Both the position numbers and the translations under genes were made by a program. This document shows positions 1 through 8,402 of a DNA stretch of 11,775 nt, one piece after another. This stretch comes from Synura sp. LO234KE (Eukaryota; Sar; Synurophyceae; Synurales; Mallomonadaceae): positions 1 to 11,775 of the forward strand of contig VKHC01000467.1 in NCBI GenBank assembly GCA_015143735.1. The letters run 5' to 3'. The notes beneath the pieces were generated by a model. That model was not told the origin of the DNA, did no database searches, and was given only the letters and a program-made list of their open reading frames with translations. The first letter of the stretch is position 1, and each line of letters starts with the position of its first letter.

Positions 1-1135
1 ATGCTCAGCGTAGGGCTTTTAACTCGTAAATAGTTGAGTTCGGCCTCAATCTATACTCACTGATCACCGCTCCCTAAATTGTCTCAGAAACAACTTCTGA
101 GTTTTGTAGCTATAACGAAGTGCAGACCACTTGGTACAGGTACAAGTTAGCTAATTACAGCAATTAGTCGTTAACAACAGCGATTGGGGCTCAGTGCCTA
201 AAGATAGATTTCAACCAAAAACAACTAAATTAATTACGCAAGCAAACGAAGCGTATCCAATACGTGCGGACACACAGACATGATACGCGTTATGTTTCAA
301 TTTTGAACACAATTTCAAAGCGACAACTTAAAGTTCAAAACAGGATATCTCATGAAGCAGTGCATGAAATCATTTTAGATCAAGCAAATGTGATATTAAC
401 CCCCCGTAACAGAAATTACAAGATCAAACCATTAAGAGCCCACAAATTTTCAAATGGCAAAGTTGATCAGAAACGGCATTTTCAGATGTCGAGAAATACA
501 GAGAGATTGAAAAATCTCTTGCAGGCATGAAATTTAAATAGGTCAATAAATAGTTTCCGAACATATTTTAACTTATCTCCCCTCACAGAAAAAGTAGGAA
601 AATTTAGCCAACAAAAATCACGAAAAGGCAGATCGTCGCCCAGAAGGCACCAAACTCAATGAATCTTTGACATTTGTAACCAACTTCCCCAATAATTAAG
701 GGTAAGTTGATTTTTCTGAAAACCATCTCTTATTTGGAAAGATAATTATGCGTTTCGGACCACCGAATATTGGCCCACCCAACTATGTCGCTCCAACCAA
801 AAGATCTTGAGATAATTCAACTCCTAATTGCATATCATGCCTTGGCAATCGATTTCTGCTTGAAATTAATTTACTGCGCTCCAAATTTGATCGCCACCTG
901 AATAATATCACTTTGGGTTTAGGACCCTCCACGATGCCTCGAGCAGCGACAGCCAAAGACCACCAACACACCAGGTAACCAAACGAGCACCTCATACATG
1001 CCTTATAACAGCTGATTGACGTTCTGAAAAACTCCGGACCATCCCAGGTTGCCTGGAAACGCTCTTGACATCACCGGTTGGACCAGCCCAAGCCACTCTC
1101 ACCTAACATGTAAAGTTCAACTCCTTGAGTCCTGT

Positions 1136-1173
1136 GCTTGAACTTACCACTCCATCTGCGCTTGAACTTACCA
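1136..1173. repeat. Two 14-base direct repeats, 24-base period
   Basis: The 14-mer GCTTGAACTTACCA occurs at 1136-1149 and again at 1160-1173, a 24-base spacing that looks like a two-unit tandem repeat. No function can be assigned. Confidence 0.7.
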
Positions 1174-1317
1174 AGTCCCATAGTGCTCCCCCAATGTCCC
1201 GCTGTGTCTTATCTGAATACGAGCCCGACTCCTAGCCCGTGCTCAAATTCGCTTGACGTAATCCCCTCCGTTACAAATTGGTTACCTTGTCCACACGTTG
1301 CCCGTACACCCGACCCG

Positions 1318-1481
1318 CACATATGCCACGTCATGTTCAAACATCACATAAAACATGTCATCGTTTGCCCATACCCCTCGTGGGATTTGCCAATCTGGCT
1401 CATATGGGTGCTTAGCATTATATGCCGTCATGTTTTGTTAAGCTAAGTTTTAAGTTAAAAAAAAAACATTAAACATGTCAT
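1318..1481. repeat. Imperfect repeat with AAACATGTCAT cores
   Basis: The 11-mer AAACATGTCAT is present at 1351-1361 and 1471-1481, each preceded by a similar ACAT/ACATT stretch. A second related pair (ATATGCC followed by GTCATGTT) lies near 1321 and 1420. The order is conserved at a spacing of roughly 100 to 120 bases, suggesting an old, diverged tandem duplication. ACATGT is itself palindromic. Confidence 0.45.
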
Positions 1482-1894
1482 ATGCAGTAATCCACCCCGC
1501 TCGTTCATTCGTAATAAAATTAAATTATTCATATGATCGTATACCGTCCGCCTAAAATATGTCTCGCTAGTAGAACAGAAGCAAAGTGGAGGTAGAGATA
1601 GAAGTTTGTACCAGTGTAGCATACAAGAGCAATTGCAAATAGAGTGACGCCGCAGCTACCTACAAAATTGGCCGTCGATTACGGATAGCTTCTGACGGTG
1701 GAGATACTCCATCCGCTGAGCAGTCGAGCGATACACGGAGTAGCATAGAAGGGCAGACATAGCGCAGTGGATAAATAGCAGTACACGAAATAGTTCAAAG
1801 TATTCTGTGCAGCTGGCGATGCTGCAACACCCGTGTAGAATATTTGACAACTGGAGGAAGCGGTTGTGAACGGCAGGGTCGGCGGTGGGCTGGC

Positions 1895-2241
1895 TCAATA
1901 CGTGGAACTTGAACATGTCATGTACTGGTGGAGAGTCTCTGGGATTGTCAGAGCGACGTCCTCTAGATTGAGCTTATTTAGTAATGACGCAATGCCTTTG
2001 TGCATGTGCGACCCGGAGATATTGTCCTCCCGCTGGGCAATTCAATTTCTTAATTGCTGGATTGCTGGAAACGAATTGCGAAGCTCGTTGGCCTGCATAT
2101 CATCATCATTCAGCAAACCTTGTAGGCATGCACCGTATCCAGGAAATCATACGAAATCGGGCTCAAGTAGAGCCTTCTGCGGGAATCTCGCACAATTATG
2201 TTATATGCTTCTAACAGATCAAAGTATTTGTTTATTCTCAT
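1895..2241 (-). CDS. Possible two-exon gene or fragment, function unknown
   Basis: Exon 1 could run 2241 to 2119 (41 codons from ATG; it includes KYFDLLEAYNIIVRD). An 86-base GT-AG intron (2118-2033, acceptor TTGCCCAG) joins in phase to exon 2, 2032 to about 1895 (it includes KGIASLLNKLNLEDVAL), where a TGA follows. The joined peptide has the helix-like, mixed-hydrophobicity look of real protein and the intron size matches those of the confirmed genes nearby. I do not recognise the family. The 3' end is uncertain: another frame stays open from 1916 to 1656, so the gene may continue after a further intron or be frameshifted. The start is also uncertain, since an overlapping ATG lies just upstream in another frame. 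Treat it as a prediction based on reading quality alone. Confidence 0.3.
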
Positions 2242-2672
2242 CTTCTTGACCATCATCACCATCACCTCCACTCATCGCTCTTAACCTCTGATAGACTTTC
2301 TTTGCAGAAAATCCGATAGTCAATTGCATCTTGATAGACATTCATCCAGATTAAAATAAGTTCCAGACTTTATCGAAACACCAAATTTGCGCGCTAAAAC
2401 ACATTTATTACGTTTATTGAATGTATGAATATTATAAATAGAGTATTTTTATGGTCTCTTGGATACATATCTTTTTCATCTTAGGCCCGCACACAATTAT
2501 TAATTAATGACTTTCTGTTGGGACCCCTTTTCTGTAACATATACACAGTCCTTGTGCGCGAACAGCTATTTAACAGTGTCAATAAATGAATAGAATCTTC
2601 TTAAAGCAATTTAAGTTCTTAAATAATAGACAATATCTCCGGTATACTATCGTGGTGATCTCCAGTATATTG
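2242..2672. other. AT-rich non-coding stretch
   Basis: No gene, RNA or repeat unit recognised. Composition is strongly AT-rich. It borders the first long direct repeat, whose match to the second copy stops abruptly at 2673. Confidence 0.5.
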
Positions 2673-3182
2673 TGGTGCTTCGTAGAATTGAAAAAATTAT
2701 TACGCTAGAAATCCAAAAAGGCACTAACCCTAACTCTTACAGTGAGGATATGTAAGCATGGAAATTTATCACTTGGTGTGCGTAATTCAGCGTCCTTCTC
2801 TCAATTGTGCGTCCTCACTCGCAATATTTTGTCATTCATTTTGATGTATATGTTAGAGAGCGTAATTGCCTATTGCGCTTCCACTAGTAAGAATCTAGTG
2901 TGCTTCATCTAAGAAGATTTCTTCCTTCGCCACAGCTCCTTTAGTGCCACGCAGCCTTAGGTGGGTGGGTACACGAGTGCGGTGTCCCAATCTACCTAGT
3001 TGGGAATATATATACTCAAAGGAAGTTGTCGATTCGGGCACTAGGCAGGCAGATAAAGTTTGGCTGGATTACTTAACTTCGTAGACTAGATTCTCTCGTC
3101 CATCTCTTGGGTAGGTCGTCCCGTGTTTCTCTGCCCTTGTGATAAGCAATTCTTACTGTATGTTTTTAAAAGTATTAATGTC
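2673..3182. repeat. Long direct repeat, copy 1 (510 bases)
   Basis: This segment matches 4380-4888 in the same orientation almost base for base. I find three substitutions (2703 C versus G; 2745 A versus T; 3177 A versus T) and one extra C here at 2734. It encodes no recognisable protein: the frame open in the other copy is broken here by the extra C. It lacks LTR hallmarks, with no primer-binding site after its right end. Its right edge abuts the truncated retroelement at 3183. Confidence 0.93.
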
Positions 3183-4295
3183 ACACAAACAGCTTATCAC
3201 GCAGCCCTCTCCCGCCCACCCGAAGCTGATCCTGTCCTCCTCCGCGCCCTACAGCGTCGGTGTTTCAAGCGTCATACTTCCACGGCCCCTTCTCCCACGA
3301 TCTTCTATGCAGTCCGACTCGGCCATGTTCCCGGTATTTACACCTCCTGGAGTGAGGCTCAACCTCAGACGGTAGGAACCCCTGCCGACGTGAAGAGATT
3401 CTCCACCAGGAAGGAGGCTGAGGAATACATGGCGAAATCCACGGGACCTGGGGACCGCCTGCTCGATGATCCTGCGGCTTTCCTTTTCACTGACGGCCCG
3501 GCCCTCCCCACTGGATCCGCCGGCTGGGGGGTTCACATCACCTTCCAGGGTGGAGCGGACACCCGTGCAATATCGGGCCCAGTGTCCACGTCCCCGAATG
3601 GCCCTAATTGGCTTAGTGCCCGGAGAGCCACGAGCAATACCGGGGAACTTAGTGCCAGATACCACGCCCTCGACTGGATCTAGAAGCGGTGCAAGTTCCT
3701 GGATCCGGCAATCTCCCCGAGTTACAACATTGTCACCAACAGCTATTATTGTGTGAAGTTGTTTGCTACGGGCCATCAAACGGGTTGCTAACAAGTGCAT
3801 TATCTCTCGGATAAATGTCCTCCTTGATCACAGGTAAAACGTAGCAACTCCATTTCTATCTCGTGGACCCTGGCACACACCAACTCAGCTGACCCCCTAG
3901 CCCAGGGGAACGCGGAAGCCGATCGCCTTGCAGCCCGGGGGTGCGTGACTCCTAATCTCAGAACACAACGTCGACCCTCGGCCCCTCCCTCCCGGCACCA
4001 GCCCGCAGTACCACCGCGTCCCCGGACCCGTCCTCCGGTGCGGAGCTGGACCTTGGATACTCCTGTGCGTAGCCGTCTGAGGCGCCGCAATCTCGACCCA
4101 CGCCAGCCCTTGCTCAGGCGTGCCTTTTTCCGTCGCCTAGCTAAGCGCTTTTGTCCTCAAACTAACCCTGCTCTCCCTGTTCATGACTATAATGTCGGTG
4201 ACCAATCACTCTCCCCGGGTGTGACACCCGGTTTTTCCCTCTACTCGGTCACGGGACTCGCCACTTGGTACTTAGAGGATGGTTTTTCTACGTAG
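3183..4295 (+). pseudogene. Retroelement RNase H1-like ORF, broken
   Basis: One reading frame runs through the whole interval with three in-frame stops (3681 TAG, 3789 TAA, 3825 TGA). It first shows an RNase H1 hybrid-binding domain (also called caulimovirus viroplasmin-type) at about 3306-3435: YAVRLGHVPGIYTSW, then a KRF..RKEAEEYM segment. The RNase H fold follows from about 3475. Visible motifs are FTDG with the first catalytic Asp, SNTGELSA with the Glu, VTNSYY where the third catalytic Asp is Asn, and GNAEADRLA with the last Asp. The C-terminal tail is Pro/Arg-rich and ends at a TAG at 4293. The family cleaves RNA in RNA-DNA hybrids, here presumably to assist reverse transcription. The stops and the D-to-N change say this copy is dead. 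The domain calls are firm; assignment to a LINE rather than another retroelement is inference. Confidence 0.85.
4215..4231 (+). other. Stem-loop before T5 in element 3' end (copy A)
   Basis: CCGGGT and ACCCGG form a perfect 6-bp stem around a 5-base loop, directly followed by TTTTT. It lies in the tail of the ORF, just before the best-conserved 3' block. The other element has a different-sequence hairpin, also with a 5-base loop, ahead of a T-run. It might be an RNA structure recognised for reverse transcription, which is speculative. Confidence 0.4.
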
Positions 4296-4379
4296 TCATT
4301 TCGGTTGGGGTTAATCACTTTCTTGTTTCTCTCCTTCTGACTACAAAATTAACTATTGGATTTTCGGCAAGAAATATAA

Positions 4380-4888
4380 TGGTGCTTCGTAGAATTGAAA
4401 AAATTATTAGGCTAGAAATCCAAAAAGGCACTAACCCTAATCTTACAGTGTGGATATGTAAGCATGGAAATTTATCACTTGGTGTGCGTAATTCAGCGTC
4501 CTTCTCTCAATTGTGCGTCCTCACTCGCAATATTTTGTCATTCATTTTGATGTATATGTTAGAGAGCGTAATTGCCTATTGCGCTTCCACTAGTAAGAAT
4601 CTAGTGTGCTTCATCTAAGAAGATTTCTTCCTTCGCCACAGCTCCTTTAGTGCCACGCAGCCTTAGGTGGGTGGGTACACGAGTGCGGTGTCCCAATCTA
4701 CCTAGTTGGGAATATATATACTCAAAGGAAGTTGTCGATTCGGGCACTAGGCAGGCAGATAAAGTTTGGCTGGATTACTTAACTTCGTAGACTAGATTCT
4801 CTCGTCCATCTCTTGGGTAGGTCGTCCCGTGTTTCTCTGCCCTTGTGATAAGCAATTCTTACTGTATGTTTTTAAAAGTATTTATGTC
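4380..4888. repeat. Long direct repeat, copy 2 (509 bases)
   Basis: This is the near-identical partner of 2673-3182 (three substitutions and one indel). It starts right after the retroelement 3' end and stops 23 bases before the PPP4R2 stop codon, so it probably covers that gene's 3' flank and part of its 3' UTR. Seen this way, the segment is ordinary flanking DNA that was duplicated around the insertion rather than part of the element. A 78-codon open frame inside it has no recognisable motif. Confidence 0.93.
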
Positions 4889-4911
4889 CATGATGGAATT
4901 GCAGTAAACTA

Positions 4912-5846
4912 TTATGTTTGATTAGTTCTCATATCATCGTCGGATGAAACTCCAGTGCAGTTAGCTAACAAAATCGTACTACTATCAACGCGATGTGGGT
5001 TGTGATCTATCGCGTTGTGTCCGATATTGAGTCGCACGCTGCCCTCACTATAGCCATTTCCTGCAAAATCGGGATATAATTCCTTCGAGTTCACAGCTGT
5101 AAGACCAGTGGCGTGGACTCGTAAACAAGTGGACGTGACCGTAGTATCCGCCGGAGGAAAACTGTCACTTTGATTGTCATCCTTAGGCGATATATTTAAG
5201 TTGCTGCTTGAGGTGATTTTGTTGTCGCATTCAAGATAGCTTGTAACTGTCAATAGTTTCTCAACTCCGTTCATGAGCTTATATGTCGACGTATATTGTT
5301 TCTTATGATCCAACAAAATTTCGGTCAATCTTTGGAGTGTAAATGGTGCCGCATCGAACTTGATTAACAATTCTATTAAGTTTTGCCGTCGCGTTTCAAA
5401 GGACTCGGTGATGGGACCAATAAATCCGAACTTACTAAAAAATTCATCTGTAACCTACCGCCAGTAAGTAAATGAGTGAGTGCGACGCAGCAAGAAAATA
5501 TAAATACCTCGAATATTTTAGCTCCAACTAATTTCATTACCACTGGCCACCTCTCATACAATTGACCGGAAAGAGATATATCACGAAGTAACTAGTTTTA
5601 TTGTCGGTAAGCATAAGACATCGGAAAATAGTAATCTATATTAAGGAAATATCGACATATATTTAGGTTGCAACTATCGCGTACCCTTTCAGCTTCCGGA
5701 ATCAGCGGAGGATTTTCCGCAGAATCTAAGTTCACTCTGGAGACATATTCTGTAGTAAATATTTGAAATGATGGAGTCAGAAGTATTTTTAAAGATATTG
5801 ACTTGCCCAATATTTTAGAGTTGCGTTCTAGGTCGAATTGAGACAT
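4912..5846 (-). CDS. PPP4R2: PPP4R2-like protein phosphatase 4 regulatory subunit 2
   Basis: Three exons, 5846-5685, 5591-5508 and 5454-4912, joined in phase 0 by GT-AG introns of 93 and 53 bases, give 262 residues. The start ATG has A at -3 and an in-frame stop upstream. Residues 55-70 (LLRDISLSGQLYERW) correspond to the conserved segment of PPP4R2 that ends in a Trp. VTDEFFSKF (83-91) follows. Residues 118-147 carry the family core APFTLQRLTEILLD, then a Tyr and a GVEK motif. The rest (about 155-262) is Ser/Thr/Asp/Asn-rich and looks disordered. In animals and yeast this subunit binds the PP4 catalytic subunit and directs it to targets in DNA-damage response and RNA-protein assembly, in nucleus and cytoplasm. 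The protein is shorter than the human one, with a reduced acidic tail. The N-terminal 40 residues are poorly conserved, so an extra or alternative first exon is possible. Confidence 0.85.
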
Positions 5847-6058
5847 GATATAGGGATTTATCCGGGAATGCTACTCAATCTTGACCTCTAAATAGGTTAC
5901 CCTACAAGAGAAAATTATTTCGTAAATTTGCAAATTCAATTAATTTTCTTGCATGTCAACAAAAAAATTCAGGCATGAAAACCAACCACCCATGAGTTGA
6001 ATTTGAATGAAGTCAAGTCGCGAAGTGATCCCATTATCTTTTATTCGCAGTGGAAAAT
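5847..6058. promoter_or_regulatory. Divergent intergenic promoter region
   Basis: These 212 bases separate the start codons of two head-to-head genes and must contain both 5' leaders and at least core promoter elements. The sequence is AT-rich, with no convincing TATA box at a fixed distance from either start. On the plus strand there are upstream ATGs at 5953, 5975 and 6007. Each opens a short frame (15, 6 and 61 codons) not in phase with, or closed before, the P450 start. A T-rich tract ending in TTATTCGCAG at 6041-6050 looks like a splice acceptor, so a 5'-UTR intron may remove these ATGs. Confidence 0.55.
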
Positions 6059-7828
6059 ATGGAAATATACTCTCAACTGCTGATTCCTTTATTATTTGTT
6101 CCGGTCATCCTCTGCGGCGCACTAATTCTCTTCAAATTATTTTCCAGTGCCCGGAAATTTTACTTCAGGGAAGGGGGAATCCCTGTCGCTAACGATTCCT
6201 ATTTCACAGTTTCCCAAGAGTTTATGGGAGGAGCAAACGTTTTGGAATTTATCTTGAGGCATTATCATGAAACGGGTCCCATCTTTACCCTGCGAACCCT
6301 GGACTGGCGCAAAACAATCATGATCTGCGATCCCAAACTAGCGAAAATGATCGTAGTAGGAGATAACGAATGGAAAGAATCTGATAAGCAGGATCGCATC
6401 AAAAGGGCCCAAAGGGTAACATGCAATAGAGCGACGATATTCACTAAAAAGACGTGCGGAGAAGGTTGGAATTGGGTGCACAGGTTGCTCGCTCCAATGT
6501 TCTCTGTTAGCAATATAAACAAGACAACTCCGCTTCTTCATAACGTACTTGAAAATCTATATGAAGTATTTGATTCGTCTATTGAAGAAAACAGGACTCT
6601 CGACCTTTCAGATCTTTCAACGCGTGCAACATTTGACTTCTTAACTACCTCATTGTTTCATTTAGATTTCAACTCTGTAAGAGATGATTCTTCCCCAGCA
6701 ATATTATTCATGGAGAGAAACCGAGTTGCATTTAGAGAATTGGTATCGAAATCATTCGCCAATCCGTTTCGAATTTTCTGTTTCTGGGATGAGATTATCA
6801 TAAAGGCGAGGAAGTGCGCGAGTCAAAATCATGAGTTCGTTGCGTCGATTCTAAACCAATACAAGGCGTCGAAAACGATTGAAGACATAAGCAAAGATGA
6901 TTCAATTCTAGCCCGGATCGTTCGGGGGTAAGCCGATTCTGCCCGTCCTCTGCCGAGAAAACTTTACGTTGATTGTTCTTGCATTAGACCATACCCTTCA
7001 GATGATGACAGACACGCAGATATTCTGCTCCTACTTTTTGCAGGTCATGACACCACGGCGCACAGTCTTTCTTTTACTCTTCTCGAAGTAATGCGACATC
7101 CTGACGTCCACAAGAAAATCCTGGTGGAGCTGGACAATATCAGTACGGACCTGTGCTACAAATTCTCGCATGATGATTTCGACAAGCTGCCGTATCTGAA
7201 TCAAGTGATAAACGAGTCTATGAGGCTGTGGCCAGTAGTGCCGTTAGGAGTAGGGAGGGAGGCGGCAGTGGACTACGTCTTTGGTGATGTAGTGGTGCCG
7301 AAAGGGGCGAATGTGACAATTCCATTCTATGTTCTCTTTCGCACCGGAATCACGGTTAGCACTTAGAGCTTAATTCTCATGCCTATGATATTTAAATGCT
7401 CGTTGTGTTACCATTTCAATCCCCAAAAGTGCATATGTTATACCCGTGGCCAACCTGCAACGCCATGAAGTATGACTGACTATATAACCAGTGCTTTTCT
7501 CTCATTATTCGCTTAGAATCCTGACGAGTTTGATCCCGAGCGCTGGGCTCCCACTGCTTCCGAGCTTCCTATTCTCCAAGAACGGGTCTTTCCATTCTCG
7601 ATGGGCAAGCGCAAGTGCCTCGGAAGGAACCTCGCGCTTCTTGAACTTAAACTATTGCTCTGTAACATTCTGCATCGCTACCGATTCGAGTTTGCAAAAG
7701 ATTCCTTCTACTCAAACAATAACCCCGGGAAGACCCGTACCTTGCTGGACTTCGCCGTTACTCTCAAACCAAAAGATTTACGCGTCACAGTCAAGCGCCG
7801 CGGGATAGATGACCTCCAGGAGAAGTAA
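6059..7828 (+). CDS. Microsomal-type cytochrome P450 monooxygenase
   Basis: Exons 6059-6927, 6988-7354 and 7517-7828, split by GT-AG introns of 60 and 162 bases, give 515 residues, a normal P450 length. The ATG at 6059 sits in a good context (A at -3, G at +4). Residues 7-28 form an N-terminal membrane anchor, implying the endoplasmic reticulum. Later landmarks: C-helix GEGWNWVHRLLAP (135-146); I-helix oxygen-activation motif AGHDTT (308-313); K-helix ExxR as ESMR (366-369); PERW (419-422); heme loop FSMGKRKCLG (439-448) with Cys446 as iron ligand. The ExxR-to-Cys spacing of 77 residues is ordinary, so the exon chain looks complete. The enzyme should insert oxygen into a lipophilic substrate using electrons from a reductase; the substrate is unknown and I cannot name the CYP family. 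Odd: His141 stands where the C-helix heme-propionate Arg is expected. AATATA at 7911 may act as a poly(A) signal. Confidence 0.93.
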
Positions 7829-8198
7829 AGGAGAAGGGGCGACTCACCTCCATACCGGTTTACGTGTTCATTAAGCACCTGCTATAAACGAGATGCGATT
7901 TCGAACGGTCAATATATTCATCAGTTAGTATTCTGCTTGTTTTCGTATTTTTGATTTTACACATTTGACGAACGAACTAAGCTGATTCTCTCTAACCTTA
8001 CGTCCTCCCCGCCTCTAATGCTATGCTTCTGAGATAATAAGGAGCAGTGAGAAAGGACTTTCCACCCAAAACCTTAGGTTCTCACTAGCAACGTCGATTC
8101 TTTGCTTCATAAAAATATTACCGGTCGCGGAACTTACGAGTAGGTACCACGTAGAGCAGGATGGTTTTGCTGTTTGTTAACGTATTTTCTAGGAGCCG

Positions 8199-8276
8199 TA
8201 GTGTCGATGCCGAAAATCTAATAGTAAATTACTAATCAGAAAAGGGAGAGAAACAACCAAATCATAGTGTCGATGC
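8199..8276. repeat. 12-base direct repeats flanking a 54-base AT-rich insert
   Basis: Identical TAGTGTCGATGC copies bracket 8211-8264. This could be a target-site duplication around a tiny insertion, or a simple local duplication. The insert has no obvious terminal inverted repeats. Confidence 0.55.
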
Positions 8277-8335
8277 AACTTTGACCCTGCTGTCGGAAAT
8301 ATTGGAGAATATATTATCCGTTAAAGTTTTCCTAA

Positions 8336-8350
8336 AGTACCGTCTAAAGT
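8336..8350. repeat. Left arm of inverted repeat around the insertion point
   Basis: AGTACCGTCTAAAGT here is the reverse complement of ACTTTAGCGGTACT at 10720-10733, apart from one missing base. Without the element and one copy of its target duplication, the arms would lie about 80 bases apart and could form a hairpin with a 14-bp stem. Confidence 0.55.
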
Positions 8351-8389
8351 GCGCTAAACTTTTACTTTAAAACGTCCTAGAGTCTCATC

Positions 8390-8402
8390 TCGTGACGGCT
8401 AT
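8390..8402. repeat. 13-base target-site duplication, left copy
   Basis: TCGTGACGGCTAT here is repeated exactly at 10683-10695, directly flanking the GC-rich element. The sharp change in base composition on the inner side of both copies supports a true insertion boundary. Confidence 0.85.

Larger units (their letters stand above)
1..1894. other. AT-rich region with no recognised gene
   Basis: I see no protein family, RNA gene or long exon chain here. The longest open stretches (264-530 plus, 1138-1446 plus, 1656-1916 minus) lack recognisable motifs; the first opens on a GTG codon, which a eukaryotic gene would not normally use. The only structure I can support is short repeats at 1136-1173 and 1318-1481. 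Small exons of an intron-rich gene could be hidden here. Confidence 0.5.
3183..4379 (+). mobile_element. 5'-truncated retroelement remnant (copy A)
   Basis: This is a GC-rich island between the two long direct repeats. Its coding part and 3' end match a second element at 8403-10682. For example 4237-4287 and 10554-10604 agree at about 44 of 51 positions, and 4347-4370 and 10655-10678 at about 21 of 24. The similarity runs to within about ten bases of the right-hand repeat, so the true 3' end is near 4371-4379. The left end falls in the middle of coding sequence that extends upstream in the other copy. A 5' truncation with a shared 3' end is the usual signature of target-primed retroposition (LINE-type). 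I see no terminal inverted repeats and no poly(A) tail. The reverse transcriptase that mobilised it is not encoded here. Confidence 0.75.
7829..8389. other. Non-coding 3' flank of the P450 gene
   Basis: No gene is seen. It should hold the P450 3' UTR and poly(A) site. The 12-mer TAGTGTCGATGC occurs at 8199-8210 and 8265-8276, 54 bases apart. The last 70 bases carry TAAAGT motifs at 8322, 8333 and 8345 and ACTTTA at 8364. Confidence 0.5.

Noticed and set aside
785-901. Short plus-strand frame starting MSLQPKDLEIIQLL
   Set aside because: Only 38 codons, with no convincing splice partner and no known motif.
2719-2733. CTAACCCTAAC as telomeric repeat
   Set aside because: Less than two repeat units within a larger unique segment; likely chance.
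3249-3800. 183-codon minus-strand open frame opposite the RNase H gene
   Set aside because: It is the antisense shadow of a clearly recognisable RNase H1 frame.
2673-4888. LTR retrotransposon with 510-base LTRs
   Set aside because: The inner segment ends with the same 3' terminus as the non-LTR copy B. There is no primer-binding site, polypurine tract, short flanking duplication or gag/protease/integrase.
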